A DNA stretch of 64,000 nucleotides from Paenibacillus sp. FSL M7-0420 (GCF_038002345.1 NZ_JBBOCJ010000001.1:6200001-6264000), one strand, 5' to 3'; positions 50,803-60,916 are shown, counted from the stretch's first letter. Program-made: numbers and translations. The notes: a model not told the origin generated them from the sequence alone.

Positions 50803-53184
50803 TCACGGCCCCACCGAGTAAACCCCGCCAGCCGTAACCTCAATCGCACCGTTCAGCGGCTGGACACTCCCATCTCCAAGCTTCAGCTTCAGCTCTTGCG
50901 AATAGCCGAGGCGCAGTGTTCCATCGAACCGGGCTGTAATCCGCGCGGATACCAGAACCCCAGCCTGCCATTCGATGTCCACCTCATACCCTCCGCGCGC
51001 CTTTAGGCCGCTGATACGGCCGTTCTTCCAGACTCCCGGAAGTGCCGGAAGCAGCGTAAGCTCCCCCAAATGGCTCTGCAGCAGCATCTCTGCAATGCCG
51101 GCGGCCGCGCCGAAATTACCGTCAATCTGAAACGGCGGATGCGCATCGAACAGGTTGGGATAAACGGAGCGGGTTAGCAGCGTTCGTACATAACCGTAAG
51201 CTGCATCGCCGTCTGCGAGCCGGGCGTAGAGGTTAATCAGCCAAGCACAGCTCCAGCCCGTATGCCCTCCACCGGAGGCAACCCGCTGCTCCAGCGTTAA
51301 ACGGCTAGCCTCCAGCAGCTCCGGCGTGTCCCGCCGGTTAATCCGGTTGCCCGGATACAGGCTGTACAGGTGGGAGACATGGCGGTGCCCCGGCTCGGCT
51401 TCAGCGAAGTCATAGAGCCATTCCTGCACCCGTCCATCCTTGCTAATCTTCAGCGGAGACAGCCGGGCGAGCGTCTGCTCCAGCTCCTCCTGAAGCTCAG
51501 CGTCCACGCCGAGAATGCGCGCAGCCTCCAGGCAGTGCTGCATCAACTCAGCGATCAGGCTCATATCCATGGCTGAACCCATAGATATACTGCAAGCTCT
51601 GCCATCCTCCGTGATGAACCGGTTCTCCGGCGAAGTAGACGGACTGGTAACCAGCCGGCCCTCCGGTCCTTCCACCAGCCAATCCAGGCAGAATAGAGCG
51701 GCTCCCTTCATTAGCGGATAAGCGGTCTCACCCAAAACCTTCATATCAGGGTTGAATTCATAATGCTCCCACAGGTGGCGGCATAGCCACACCCCGCCCA
51801 TTGGCCAGAAGGCCCAGCTGGCATCTCCGCCGGACGGTGTGGAAGTCCTCCACAGATCCACATTATGATGGGCTACCCAGCCGCGCGCCCCGTAATGAAT
51901 AGCTGCGGTTCTGGCACCGTTCTCACTAAGCTCCTTAATCAGCTCAAAGAGCGGCTCATGGCATTCGCTGAGATTGCAGACCTCCGCCAGCCAGTAGTTC
52001 ATCTGTGTATTGATATTGGTCGTGTAATTGCTGTTCCATGGCGGCTGAACATGTGGGTTCCAGATCCCCTGCAGATTCGCTGCCTGGGTTCCGGCCCGTG
52101 AGCTGCCCATCAGCAGATAGCGGCCATATTGGAACAGCAGCGCTTCGAGCGCCGGATCTTCCGCTCCGTCCTGATATGCGGCCAGACGTTCATCAGTGGG
52201 CCGCTCATCTGCCTCGTGACCGCCGAGATCCAGATCCATCCGGCGGAAGATCGCCTGGTGATCCTCAGTATGCCTTCTCCGCAGCTCCTCATAAGTCTTA
52301 CCAGCCGCAGCACTTAATCTGCCGGCGCATAGCTCCGCCGGGCTTACCACTGCTTCCAAATGTTGAGCAGCCGAAGCAGTCCTATGGCTTGCTCTGGAGC
52401 GCACCTCCTCATAGTCCGTTCCGGCAGCCAGCAGCAGCAGCACACGGTCCGCGCCACTGATTACCAGCTTGCCTGCGGAATACCGGATACTTCCCCCGGT
52501 TACCTGTACATGCAGGTGCAGCTCGAATGCTACTCCAAGCCCCGCTTCATATAGCACCGCGAGCGGATGATCCTGGTGGTAATTATCGGCAATATGCGAG
52601 GGGCAGCGGCCCTGCATCACAAGCCCGTTCCCCTCCCCCGGACTGACGCTATGCTGTAATTGGCTGTCCAATTCCAGCTCTACCTGAATTCCCCCCGGTT
52701 GACCGCTTGTCAGATGCACGACACCGACCTGGTCTGGTGTGCTGATGAACACCTCACGGGTGAAGTTGCCCTGCTCCGTCTGATAGGTCACTCTGGCAAC
52801 TCCGTTATCCAGATCAAGCTCTCGTTCATAGGCTGTGCAATGCTTTGCGCCCGGCTGCGTAAGAATCAGGTCCCCGAGCGGCATGTAGGCCTGGGCGTTG
52901 ACCCCCAGCATATGGGCATTCACCATATCCTCAGCCTCTCCATACTGACCTGCAAAGATTAACTCCCAGGTTCTCTTCAGGTACCTAAGTGCTTCATAGT
53001 TATTGGTATCCCGGGGAAACCCCGACCATAAAGTATCCTCATTCAGCCGGATCAGCTCTCTACCCGTTCCGCCGAATACCATCGCCCCCATATGCCCGTT
53101 CCCAAGCGGCAGCGCCTCTTCCCAGACGGCTGCGGGCTGGCGGTATCTAAGCTTCCATGTGGAGTTCCTTTGTTCAGTTTCCAT
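50803..53184 (-). CDS. Glycoside hydrolase family 95 (alpha-L-fucosidase type)
   Basis: A 793-residue inverting glycosidase that releases terminal alpha-linked fucose or galactose. Family marks: LPLGNGHMGAMVFGGTGRELIRLNEDTLWSG at the N-terminus, WNSNYTTNINTQMNYWLAE (the Asn pair of the active site) and QIDGNFGAAAGIAEMLLQSH (catalytic Asp). No signal peptide is visible, so it acts on imported sugars. It is the last gene downstream of the Lpl-type transporter on the same strand, and a hairpin lies between them. Fucose versus galactose specificity is open. Confidence 0.9.
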   Translation of the reverse strand: METEQRNSTWKLRYRQPAAVWEEALPLGNGHMGAMVFGGTGRELIRLNEDTLWSGFPRDTNNYEALRYLKRTWELIFAGQYGEAEDMVNAHMLGVNAQAYMPLGDLILTQPGAKHCTAYERELDLDNGVARVTYQTEQGNFTREVFISTPDQVGVVHLTSGQPGGIQVELELDSQLQHSVSPGEGNGLVMQGRCPSHIADNYHQDHPLAVLYEAGLGVAFELHLHVQVTGGSIRYSAGKLVISGADRVLLLLAAGTDYEEVRSRASHRTASAAQHLEAVVSPAELCAGRLSAAAGKTYEELRRRHTEDHQAIFRRMDLDLGGHEADERPTDERLAAYQDGAEDPALEALLFQYGRYLLMGSSRAGTQAANLQGIWNPHVQPPWNSNYTTNINTQMNYWLAEVCNLSECHEPLFELIKELSENGARTAAIHYGARGWVAHHNVDLWRTSTPSGGDASWAFWPMGGVWLCRHLWEHYEFNPDMKVLGETAYPLMKGAALFCLDWLVEGPEGRLVTSPSTSPENRFITEDGRACSISMGSAMDMSLIAELMQHCLEAARILGVDAELQEELEQTLARLSPLKISKDGRVQEWLYDFAEAEPGHRHVSHLYSLYPGNRINRRDTPELLEASRLTLEQRVASGGGHTGWSCAWLINLYARLADGDAAYGYVRTLLTRSVYPNLFDAHPPFQIDGNFGAAAGIAEMLLQSHLGELTLLPALPGVWKNGRISGLKARGGYEVDIEWQAGVLVSARITARFDGTLRLGYSQELKLKLGDGSVQPLNGAIEVTAGGVYSVGP

Positions 53185-53221
53185 ATTCTACTCACCCTTC
53201 GTACTAAGTTCTGAATATAGC

Positions 53222-53250
53222 AAAAGGCCCTGACCTAAGTCGGGCCCTTC
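53222..53250 (-). terminator. Hairpin between the solute-binding protein and GH95 genes
   Basis: Stem GGCCC-TGAC / GTC-GGGCC with a bulge, followed by CCTTTTGC on the minus strand. It may partly terminate transcription before GH95. Confidence 0.58.
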
Positions 53251-53293
53251 TGCCTTCTGCTGTACATTTGATCATGCTACATCTTATTAGGAT

Positions 53294-55036
53294 TTACAGA
53301 TTTTTGCCTGTCCACAGGGATACTCTCTTCTTCACAAGCTCAGTGAATTCTTTTTCCATATCCTGAGCGCCGGCTTTATCCAGTTCAGCCAGGAAGGCGT
53401 CATAGACTTTATCGAAGTCAGCCGGTTTGGACAGAATCGCTTCCGGGATACGTTTACGTACGATATCCTGGGTCTTTTTGAAGATGACCTGATATTTACC
53501 GTCTGTCGGAACCGGCAGGTTGTACAGGGCGCCTGTTTCTTTTACAGGGAATTCATCCTCTTTCGGGAACAGGTCCTTCCAGGTAGTCGCCTTATATCCG
53601 GCAAGGGATTCCTTCTCAGCTTCTGAGTACGAAGCAACAATCTGCTCAGGGAAGCTTGTGGTGTAGTAGTTGTCTGTTGAATCCTTCACCCCGTCGCCAT
53701 ACCGTGCACCGAAGATCAGGTACTGGCCGATCCCGGTTGTTTTTTGAGTGTTCGCGGTATCATTGGCTAAGCCGTCACGGATCTCAGGCAGAACCTCGCG
53801 CTTGCCATTCGCATCCACAGTATAGTGCTTGTCTTTAATCCCCCAGGTTCTCAGGATCTGGCCTTCATCGGAGGACATCCAGTCCAGCCATTTGATGATC
53901 CGCTCAGGATCTTTGGCAGCCGTAGTGATTGCAATCCCGTAGCCGTCGATACCGGTCTGCATGAAGGAATGATCCTTATACTCTTCGGTCAGGGTTACAG
54001 GGAAGTGTCCATAGGTGTACTCATCTTTGCCGGCAGCTTTCAGGGCATTCTCACCGTCGGAGTATTCCCATTCCTGGGAGATCAGACCGAGCACACGGCC
54101 GCTGGCCACTTTCGCTTTGTATTGGTCATCCTTTTGTACGAAGGTATCCTTGTCGAGCAGGCCTTGATTGTACATACCGTTCAGCCAGCGGAAATATTCC
54201 TTTTCTTCGGCGCGTTTGTAGTGGAGCTTCGCTTCGAAGGTCTCAGGGTCCACATAATATTCACCATCATCCGGTGCGCCGGTTGTAGTGAAGGCCGGGT
54301 TCGTCACGGTGATCATAATCTTCCAGTCATCGGCGTTCAGCGTCAGCGGAATGGTAGGCTGTCCATCGGTTTCCGGATGCAGAGCGACATAATCCTTAAG
54401 CACCTTTTCAAAATCAGCTACAGTCCGCACTTTCGGATAGCCAAGCTCTTTGAGTACACGATGCTGGATTTCAAATCCGCCTGTGGCATCGAAGGATTTC
54501 TGGCCGACACCCATATTCGTAGGAATCTGATAGATACTCTGGTCGTCCAGGCTGTACTTCAGACGGTTCATATTCTCGCCGTAGACTTTCTTGAGGTTGG
54601 GGCCATATTTGTCAATCAGGTCTGTCATATCAAGGATTAGACCGGCATCCACCAGGGTACTTAGACTTCCTTTAGCGAAAATAATATCAGGAACGTCGCC
54701 GCTCGCCGCCATCATCGCAATCTTCTGGTCGCCGCCGCCGCTGCCTACATCGAATTCAGCTTCAAGGGTGACGCCTGTCTTTTCCGTAATAGCTTTACCG
54801 ACATCATCCTGCATCTTGTTCCAGTTAGGGCTGGCATCCGCTCCGAAGAAGGTGAAGGTAGCCGGTGAGGTATCTAGAGCCGTATCATCTGCTGCTGCAG
54901 TAGCATCAGGTGTAGTTCCTGAGTTGTTAGGCGTCGTATTGTTGGCTGCATTATTGCCGTTCGCTCCACAACCGGCGATCAGCATCGAGCTCATCAGCAG
55001 GAGTGTGAAGATCGTCTTGGTACTCTTGCGGTTCAT
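53294..55036 (-). CDS. Lpl-type extracellular solute-binding lipoprotein
   Basis: Sugar-binding lipoprotein of 580 residues. The lipobox LIAGCG gives a lipidated Cys near residue 23, followed by a Thr/Asn/Ala-rich linker. The body is a family-1-type solute-binding protein (length and style as in B. subtilis LplA/YtcQ). It lies after the two permease genes on the same strand with no ATPase in the operon, which is usual because MsmX-type ATPases are shared. Ligand unknown; a fucosylated or related oligosaccharide fits GH95. Confidence 0.88.
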   Translation of the reverse strand: MNRKSTKTIFTLLLMSSMLIAGCGANGNNAANNTTPNNSGTTPDATAAADDTALDTSPATFTFFGADASPNWNKMQDDVGKAITEKTGVTLEAEFDVGSGGGDQKIAMMAASGDVPDIIFAKGSLSTLVDAGLILDMTDLIDKYGPNLKKVYGENMNRLKYSLDDQSIYQIPTNMGVGQKSFDATGGFEIQHRVLKELGYPKVRTVADFEKVLKDYVALHPETDGQPTIPLTLNADDWKIMITVTNPAFTTTGAPDDGEYYVDPETFEAKLHYKRAEEKEYFRWLNGMYNQGLLDKDTFVQKDDQYKAKVASGRVLGLISQEWEYSDGENALKAAGKDEYTYGHFPVTLTEEYKDHSFMQTGIDGYGIAITTAAKDPERIIKWLDWMSSDEGQILRTWGIKDKHYTVDANGKREVLPEIRDGLANDTANTQKTTGIGQYLIFGARYGDGVKDSTDNYYTTSFPEQIVASYSEAEKESLAGYKATTWKDLFPKEDEFPVKETGALYNLPVPTDGKYQVIFKKTQDIVRKRIPEAILSKPADFDKVYDAFLAELDKAGAQDMEKEFTELVKKRVSLWTGKNL

Positions 55037-55102
55037 TGTGTATCCCCCTTGTATCTTAATATGTTGCCTTTATGCATATCAGGTGAGACCTGAATATACC
55101 AT

Positions 55103-55116
55103 TGTGAACGCTTGCA
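55103..55116. promoter_or_regulatory. Candidate cre site upstream of the solute-binding protein gene
   Basis: On the minus strand TGCAAGCGTTCACA differs from TGWAANCGNTNWCA at one position. It lies about 70 bases before the start codon in a promoter-like AT-rich region. Confidence 0.5.
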
Positions 55117-55224
55117 AAACTACCACAAATATAAATTTCCATAAATTAACACTTGGCTTAAGCGGGTTGGCTGCCAGGTTCTGCACTGAACCCGGCAGCT
55201 TCTCCTGCCCTGAGGAATGAAGGC

Positions 55225-56124
55225 TTAAGCCTTGACTGCACCCAGCGTCATACCTCCGACAAAATACTTTTGCAGGAACGGATATACCACGAGAATCGGC
55301 ACGGTTACGACAATCGTAATCGCCATCTTGATCGACTCCGGTGAAATCTGCGCCATCTGTCTGGCCATATCATTCGCATTTGCCATGCCGCTGCCCTGAT
55401 TGGTCGAAGACAGGACCTTCATCAGCTCGAACTGCAGCGTAGTCAGATGCGGCTTGTTGCCGTTGTAGAGATAAGTGGTGAACCACTCATTCCATTGCCC
55501 CACGGCCAGGAACAAGGCGATGGTAGCCAGCACCGGCTTACAGAGCGGAAGAATGATTTTGTAGAAAATCATAAAGTCATTCGCGCCGTCCAGCTTGGCG
55601 GATTCCTGCAGAGCAAACGGCAGCCCGTCCATGAAGGAGCGGATAATGAAGACGTTGAACGCGGATACCATACCCGGCAGGATGTAGATCCAGAACGTTC
55701 CGATCAGATTCAGGTCCTTCATGAGAATGTACATCGGCACCATACCGCCGGAGAAGTACATGGTCAGGGCCAGGAATACCGAGACGAATCTTCTGGCTCT
55801 GAACTCCGGACGGCTGAGCGTAAAGGCCAGCATGGAAGCACTGATCAGCCCCAGAAGAGTACCGGAAAGGGTACGCAGAATCGATATTTTGAAGCCTTGA
55901 ATCAGGCCCGTATAGCTGAAGATCCGCTGGTAATTCTCCAGAGTCCAGACCCGCGGGAAGATATAGATGCCGCCCCGGACTGTATCTGTAGATTCATTGA
56001 AGGAAATCGCCAGCACGTTCAGAAAGGGATATAACGTCACAATCATAATCAGAATTAGAGCGATGTAGAGAAAAATATCGAAAATACGTTCACCTTTTGA
56101 CATTTGAAAAGCTTTGCTGCTCAT
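55225..56124 (-). CDS. Carbohydrate ABC transporter permease, LplC-like
   Basis: Integral membrane permease of 299 residues with six helices. The EAA loop is QESAKLDGANDFMIFYKIILPLCKP. It pairs with the permease at 56139, which lies 14 bases upstream, and with the lipoprotein at 53294. The LplC/YtcP group carries oligosaccharides of plant cell walls. Confidence 0.9.
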   Translation of the reverse strand: MSSKAFQMSKGERIFDIFLYIALILIMIVTLYPFLNVLAISFNESTDTVRGGIYIFPRVWTLENYQRIFSYTGLIQGFKISILRTLSGTLLGLISASMLAFTLSRPEFRARRFVSVFLALTMYFSGGMVPMYILMKDLNLIGTFWIYILPGMVSAFNVFIIRSFMDGLPFALQESAKLDGANDFMIFYKIILPLCKPVLATIALFLAVGQWNEWFTTYLYNGNKPHLTTLQFELMKVLSSTNQGSGMANANDMARQMAQISPESIKMAITIVVTVPILVVYPFLQKYFVGGMTLGAVKA

Positions 56125-56138
56125 GGATGATCCCCTCC

Positions 56139-57125
56139 TTACATAATGCTTTCTTTGGCAAATTTCTTCATCAGACCGTTGGCGGTAAACAGCAGGATGA
56201 CACTCACTACAGAGGTAAACATGCTTATCGCCGTGCCGTAGGAGAACCGTCCAATCTGTATCCCGTATTTAAGCGCATACAAATCCAGCACTTCCGAATA
56301 ATCGGTAACCATATTGTTCTGCAGCTGGAATTGCTTCTCGAAGCCGATGCCGACCAGATGGCCGATATTCATAATCAGCAGCACCATCACCGTTGTGCGG
56401 ATACCCGGCAGCGTAATATTGAACATCTGCTTAACCCGTCCTGCACCGTCCACTTTGGCCGCTTCATACAGCTCTTTATCAATGCCTGTAATCGCTGCCA
56501 GATAGATGATCGCGTTCCAGCCCGTTTCCTTCCAGATGTCAGCAGCCGTTAAGACTCCCCAGAAGTATTTCCCTTTGGCCATGAACTGAATCGGCTCATC
56601 AATCACATTCATCCAGAGCAGCAGATCATTCACGATCCCCCCGTCAATTGCAAGCGTCTTGTAGACAATCCCGCCTACAACGACCCAGGATACAAAGTGG
56701 GGCAGGTAAGATATCGTCTGGACCGATCTCTTGAAGACGTTGCCGCGCAGCTCATTGAGCATCACGGCGAACAGGATAGGAACCACGAAGCCGAAGATCA
56801 GTCCCAGCATGCTCATCGCCAGTGTATTTCTTAATACGAGGTAGAAGCGTTCATCCTGGAACAGCTCCCTGAAGTTGTCCAGTCCGACCCATTTCTGCTC
56901 GCTGAACGACCTGACTGGCTTATAATTCTGGAAGGCCATTAGCCATCCCCATATGGGCACATAGCTGAATATAAATACCCAGATTACGAATGGAAGGGAC
57001 ATCAGGTATAAGTACTTTTGCTGGAGTACGCTTTTCCAAAATCCACTATTCCGTTTCGCAGGTGGGCGGGGGGTTACGCTTTCATTTGCTGTAACACCGC
57101 TTTCAGTGAGCGCTTTCACGATCAT
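56139..57125 (-). CDS. Carbohydrate ABC transporter permease, LplB-like
   Basis: Integral membrane permease of 328 residues with six helices. The EAA loop is EAAKVDGAGRVKQMFNITLPGIR. It is the first gene of the transporter operon and follows the sensor kinase gene at 57240 by about 115 bases. A near-consensus cre sequence covers its first codons. Confidence 0.9.
   Translation of the reverse strand: MIVKALTESGVTANESVTPRPPAKRNSGFWKSVLQQKYLYLMSLPFVIWVFIFSYVPIWGWLMAFQNYKPVRSFSEQKWVGLDNFRELFQDERFYLVLRNTLAMSMLGLIFGFVVPILFAVMLNELRGNVFKRSVQTISYLPHFVSWVVVGGIVYKTLAIDGGIVNDLLLWMNVIDEPIQFMAKGKYFWGVLTAADIWKETGWNAIIYLAAITGIDKELYEAAKVDGAGRVKQMFNITLPGIRTTVMVLLIMNIGHLVGIGFEKQFQLQNNMVTDYSEVLDLYALKYGIQIGRFSYGTAISMFTSVVSVILLFTANGLMKKFAKESIM
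57105..57118. promoter_or_regulatory. Candidate cre site at the start of the LplB-like gene
   Basis: On the minus strand TGAAAGCGCTCACT differs from the cre consensus only at the last base. It covers codons 3-7 of the permease, as the perfect cre at 1441 covers the start of its kinase gene. Confidence 0.45.
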
Positions 57126-57239
57126 TATTCCCCCTTCGCTTTGATAGCTTTATCTTATCCCAGCGCCGGGGGCGAGAATACCCAACAGATTTCACGTAAA
57201 AACCTATAGAAATTAGACATTCTCCCCGCCTGTATCCCC

Positions 57240-59036
57240 TTAAGCCTTCAAATCACTGCCCTTAGGGATTGAAAATGTAATCCGGGTCCCCTCTCCCTCC
57301 CGGCTGGAGATGTTCAGCCCATGCTCTGCTCCGTAATACAGGGTCAGTCTCTGCTGCACATTGCGCAGCCCGATCCGGCCCTGCTCTTCTTCCTCCGCCT
57401 TGGTGATGACCTCCATAATCTCGGACAGCCGTCCTTCCTTCATGCCGATCCCGTCATCCATTACAATCACCTGAATCTCCTGATTCTCCCTGAGGGTAAT
57501 GGCGATGCTGACATGCACCGTGCCTTCCTTGTTCTCCAGACCGTGAACGACAGAATTCTCCACCAGCGGCTGGATAATCAGCGGCGGGATCATCACCTCA
57601 GCGGCGGCGGGATCGAAGGTAATCTCATACTCCAGCCTGTCCTCGTACCGGAACTTCTGAATCTCCAGATAGGAGCGGATCATCTCAATCTCTTCCTTGA
57701 TCGGCGCTCTCTCCCGGCCTACTTCCAGATTCTTGCGCATCAGCTTGCCCAGTAGCCTGACTATATTGGCGATCTCCTTCTCTCCCCGCAGATGGGCGTT
57801 CATCCGGATCGACTCCAGTGCGTTGAACAGAAAATGCGGATGAATCTGGCTGGCCATCATCTTCAGCTTAATCTCCCGCTGCGCAATCTCCAGCGTGCTG
57901 TTCTTCTCATTGCTCTCTATCACCTGGGTAATCAGCTGGTTGATGCTGGCTACCATGTAGTTGAACTGGCGCGACAGCTGGCCGATCTCATCTGTTCCGT
58001 CAATGTGGGAGACGACGTTCAGGTTCCCGAGGGCCACTTGATTGAGCTGGCGGCTCAGCCGCAGCAGCCGGTTGCTCGTCAGCAACGAGATAGTATAGAC
58101 CAGTACAAGCGCAACCAGCAGCACCCCGATTACGATAAACAGACCCAGCTGACTCACCTTGTTGGCATCGCTCAGAATGCTTTTGGTCTCAAATACGGAA
58201 ATGATCTTCAGCTTGCTGACACTCAGCTCAGGGATCATCTCATCAATCATGACGTAGGAATCCTTATCCTTCACCTGGGTCATGAACACACCTTTGGATT
58301 GCGACTGCACATTTATCCCTATGTCAAAAGTATCCACCGTGCTGCCTACCAGCTGCGGGTTTTTGGCGGACACAATATAGCCCTGCTCATCGACAATGAT
58401 GGTCTCGAACGGCTCCTGGTGCAGCATCTGGTTCAGCTCATCCTGATTCACCTGCACCATCAGCACTCCCGACTTGCTGTATTCAGGGTAGGGCACCTGG
58501 CGGACCAGGCTCAGCTTGTTGATGGTCCCTTTGGGGCTGTTGATATAAGGGTCCTTGTCGTGGATATACATCCAGTAGATCTGATTGTTCTGCATAGCTT
58601 GTGTATACCAGTTTCTCGTACGGATCTCCGGCGTTACCGGCGCGATGGACATATCATCCACCAGTGTGGGATTATCGATGAAAAAGCGGATATTGGAGAT
58701 TTCCCGGTACCGCAGCACATATTCCTTGAGGTCGGTATAATTCAGATAAGCCTTGGTCAGCTCCAGGATACTCGGATAATGCGTATTGACCAGCCGCTCC
58801 AGATCCTCATCGAAATAGAGCAGATTCGAAATATCTGTAGGGACACGCAGCTTGCTGTACAACTGGCTTTTGATCTTTTCCACGTTGTTGGTGGCCTGAT
58901 CTATCGCTCTGTTCAAGGCCCCTTCCCGAAAATAATTCGTCAGAATTACCCCTGCAATCAGCACGGGAATCATCACCACTATGATATAAAAGAAGATCAG
59001 CTTGTATTTCAGCTTCATGTTATTGACCATCCGCAC
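57240..59036 (-). CDS. YesM-type sensor histidine kinase
   Basis: Membrane sensor kinase of 598 residues: helix 1 near 10-32, extracytoplasmic sensor of about 250 residues, helix 2 near 290-312, HAMP, and a His_kinase/HATPase pair with QIHPHFLFNALESIRM (phospho-His) and QPLVENSVVHGLENKEG. It lies between its regulator gene (59369) and the Lpl transporter it probably controls. The start is uncertain: GTG 59036 and ATG 59018 lack a ribosome site, and GAGGGGAG lies 18 bases before the GTG. Confidence 0.86.
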   Translation of the reverse strand: MRMVNNMKLKYKLIFFYIIVVMIPVLIAGVILTNYFREGALNRAIDQATNNVEKIKSQLYSKLRVPTDISNLLYFDEDLERLVNTHYPSILELTKAYLNYTDLKEYVLRYREISNIRFFIDNPTLVDDMSIAPVTPEIRTRNWYTQAMQNNQIYWMYIHDKDPYINSPKGTINKLSLVRQVPYPEYSKSGVLMVQVNQDELNQMLHQEPFETIIVDEQGYIVSAKNPQLVGSTVDTFDIGINVQSQSKGVFMTQVKDKDSYVMIDEMIPELSVSKLKIISVFETKSILSDANKVSQLGLFIVIGVLLVALVLVYTISLLTSNRLLRLSRQLNQVALGNLNVVSHIDGTDEIGQLSRQFNYMVASINQLITQVIESNEKNSTLEIAQREIKLKMMASQIHPHFLFNALESIRMNAHLRGEKEIANIVRLLGKLMRKNLEVGRERAPIKEEIEMIRSYLEIQKFRYEDRLEYEITFDPAAAEVMIPPLIIQPLVENSVVHGLENKEGTVHVSIAITLRENQEIQVIVMDDGIGMKEGRLSEIMEVITKAEEEEQGRIGLRNVQQRLTLYYGAEHGLNISSREGEGTRITFSIPKGSDLKA

Positions 59037-59071
59037 CAGCTTCTTGATATCAATCTCCCCTCTCTATACAA

Positions 59072-59113
59072 ACAGGCTGCTCCCGGTCTTTTGCAAGAAG
59101 GGGAACAGCCTGT
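59072..59113. terminator. Hairpin between regulator and kinase genes
   Basis: Stem ACAGGCTGCTCCC / GGGGAACAGCCTGT without a clear T run. It may attenuate read-through from the regulator gene. Confidence 0.42.
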
Positions 59114-59212
59114 ATATCATAAGCCTCATACCTGATTTTCTGCAAGCTTGACGCTGGTCTAAATAAGGCCCACTAAAAGATTTGAACTCTAAGCTTGGTC
59201 GTCACTGCGGTG

Positions 59213-59324
59213 AACATTTGGACTTCCGGCCGCTGTTGTCTCCAGATGTTGTTAATTATATTGCTTGCAGCAGATAACATCCGGAGACAAAGGCGGTCGC
59301 TAACGCTCCTACAGTTCCAAATTT
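59213..59324. repeat. Small inverted-repeat element between regulator and kinase genes
   Basis: CGCTGTTGTCTCCAGATGTT (59231-59250) is inverted at 59277-59296 with 17 of 20 pairs matching, and an outer pair ATTTGGACT / AGTTCCAAAT surrounds it. The rest of 59037-59368 shows no gene. Confidence 0.6.
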
Positions 59325-59368
59325 CCCCTCCGCTTCTTTTTGCTTTTCGTTAATTAATTGCTTTATAT

Positions 59369-60916
59369 TTAGTTCTCCTTGCGGTAGGCGCTTGGGGAGA
59401 CGCCGACATATTTGCGGAATTTGGCATTGAAATAATCGGAATTCATGTATCCCACCTGCTCCGCCACCTCATAGACCTTCATGCCCTGGGTCAGCAGCTG
59501 CTTGGCCTTCTCGATCCGCACCTTATCCAGATAGGTGTTAAAGTGCTCACCCACCTGGTTCTTGAACATTTTACCCAAGTAGGCGCTATTGTAGTTAAAA
59601 ATCTCCGCAAGTGTGCCCAGCTTCAAATTCTCCTTATACCGCCGCTGGATCAGATCCGTGATCCGCTTAATCTCATCACCGCGTCCGCTTCCGCTGCCCG
59701 TCAGCCTGGAGAGCTGCTCCATATAGCCCGACACCAGCCGCTCTGCATCATGCAGATACCTGCTGCTGTAGACCTCGCCCATCGGCGAGGCTTGTCCGGC
59801 AATCAGCGGGCGCAGCTCGGGACTCGCCGCCTCCAGCCGGGCAATCGTGCTGCTGACAATCCGCAGCAGCTGGTCCTTGATATAAGTCTCGTCCCGCTGG
59901 GTATGCACCAGCTGGCGGATAATCTGCAGCGTAAGCTCCCTGGCCACCTCGCTACTGCCAGCCTCTACTGCCAGCAGCAGCTGCACCTCGATATCACGCT
60001 CGGGGTCCAGCTCCTCCTCCGGTTCAACCGCGCCTTGTGCAGACTCCTCCCACAGGTCCGGCATTCCACAGAGCAGTGTGTTCTTCTGCCCGAAGAAGGC
60101 ATCCTCCAGCCGGGCGCGCGCAGCCCCGAAGGACTCTCCGGCCTCCTCCGGCCGTACAGCCGCTCCGCCCGTTGCGGCCACGAACTCCAGCCCCTCCTTC
60201 GAGATCAGGTAGTGCAGCTCCTGCCAGAGCGCCTCCCGGGCGCGTTCATCCCCGAGCGGCTCCTTCAGCAGAATTCCCATATACGGGGGGAGGGTGAAGA
60301 AGAAACCGCGCTCCTCCTGCTCCTGCCAATGCCGCTCCATCAGCCCCTTCACCGACTCTTCGCGGGCATCCTCCCCCTTGTTAAGCCCTTTCAATTCCAG
60401 CAGCACTACTTCGCAGCTGCTGTCCCCCAGGCCCAACTCGGCAGCCGCCTCTCCGGCTTCCTTCGACTGCAGCAGCTCCCGCACCAGCACCTCGGTGGTT
60501 CTTGCCGGCTCCAGAGCCTGCCATTCGTTGATCCGTTCTTCCAGGCTGATCTTCTCCCGCAGCTCCTGCAGATAGCTGATCAGCTCCTCCTCATCCACCG
60601 GCTTGAGTAAATATCCGTCAATATGATAGGAAATAGCCTGCTTCGCATATTCAAAATCGGCATAGCCGCTCAGAATCAGCACATGGCAGCCCGGATTCTC
60701 CTTGCGCAGCTCAGCAATCAATTCCAGCCCGCTCATCCCCGGCATACGAATATCTGCAATTACAAGTCCAGGGTCCAGCTCACGGAATTTGTCCAGCGCT
60801 TCATAACCGTTAGCCGCTGTCGCCACCACGGTATACCCCTCTTCCTCCCAGGGAATCAAGGTGCGCATCCCTTCCCTCAGCTTGGGCTCATCATCCACAA
60901 TCAGTACTTTGATCAA
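59369..60916 (-). CDS. YesN-type response regulator with AraC DNA-binding domain
   Basis: A 515-residue regulator: receiver with phospho-Asp55 (LVIADIRMPGMSG), a long central region, and an AraC double helix-turn-helix at the C-terminus (LKLGTLAEIFNYNSAYLGKMFKNQVGEHFNTYL and YEVAEQVGYMNSDYFNAKFRKYVGVSPSAYRK). I start at TTG 60916, about six bases after GGGAGG, where the receiver begins; the longer frame to 61021 runs into unrelated residues. It is the partner of the kinase at 57240. Confidence 0.88.
   Translation of the reverse strand: MIKVLIVDDEPKLREGMRTLIPWEEEGYTVVATAANGYEALDKFRELDPGLVIADIRMPGMSGLELIAELRKENPGCHVLILSGYADFEYAKQAISYHIDGYLLKPVDEEELISYLQELREKISLEERINEWQALEPARTTEVLVRELLQSKEAGEAAAELGLGDSSCEVVLLELKGLNKGEDAREESVKGLMERHWQEQEERGFFFTLPPYMGILLKEPLGDERAREALWQELHYLISKEGLEFVAATGGAAVRPEEAGESFGAARARLEDAFFGQKNTLLCGMPDLWEESAQGAVEPEEELDPERDIEVQLLLAVEAGSSEVARELTLQIIRQLVHTQRDETYIKDQLLRIVSSTIARLEAASPELRPLIAGQASPMGEVYSSRYLHDAERLVSGYMEQLSRLTGSGSGRGDEIKRITDLIQRRYKENLKLGTLAEIFNYNSAYLGKMFKNQVGEHFNTYLDKVRIEKAKQLLTQGMKVYEVAEQVGYMNSDYFNAKFRKYVGVSPSAYRKEN

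Noticed and set aside
57792..59135. 447-codon frame opposite the sensor kinase gene
   Set aside because: Same reason: the kinase motifs on the other strand decide the coding frame.
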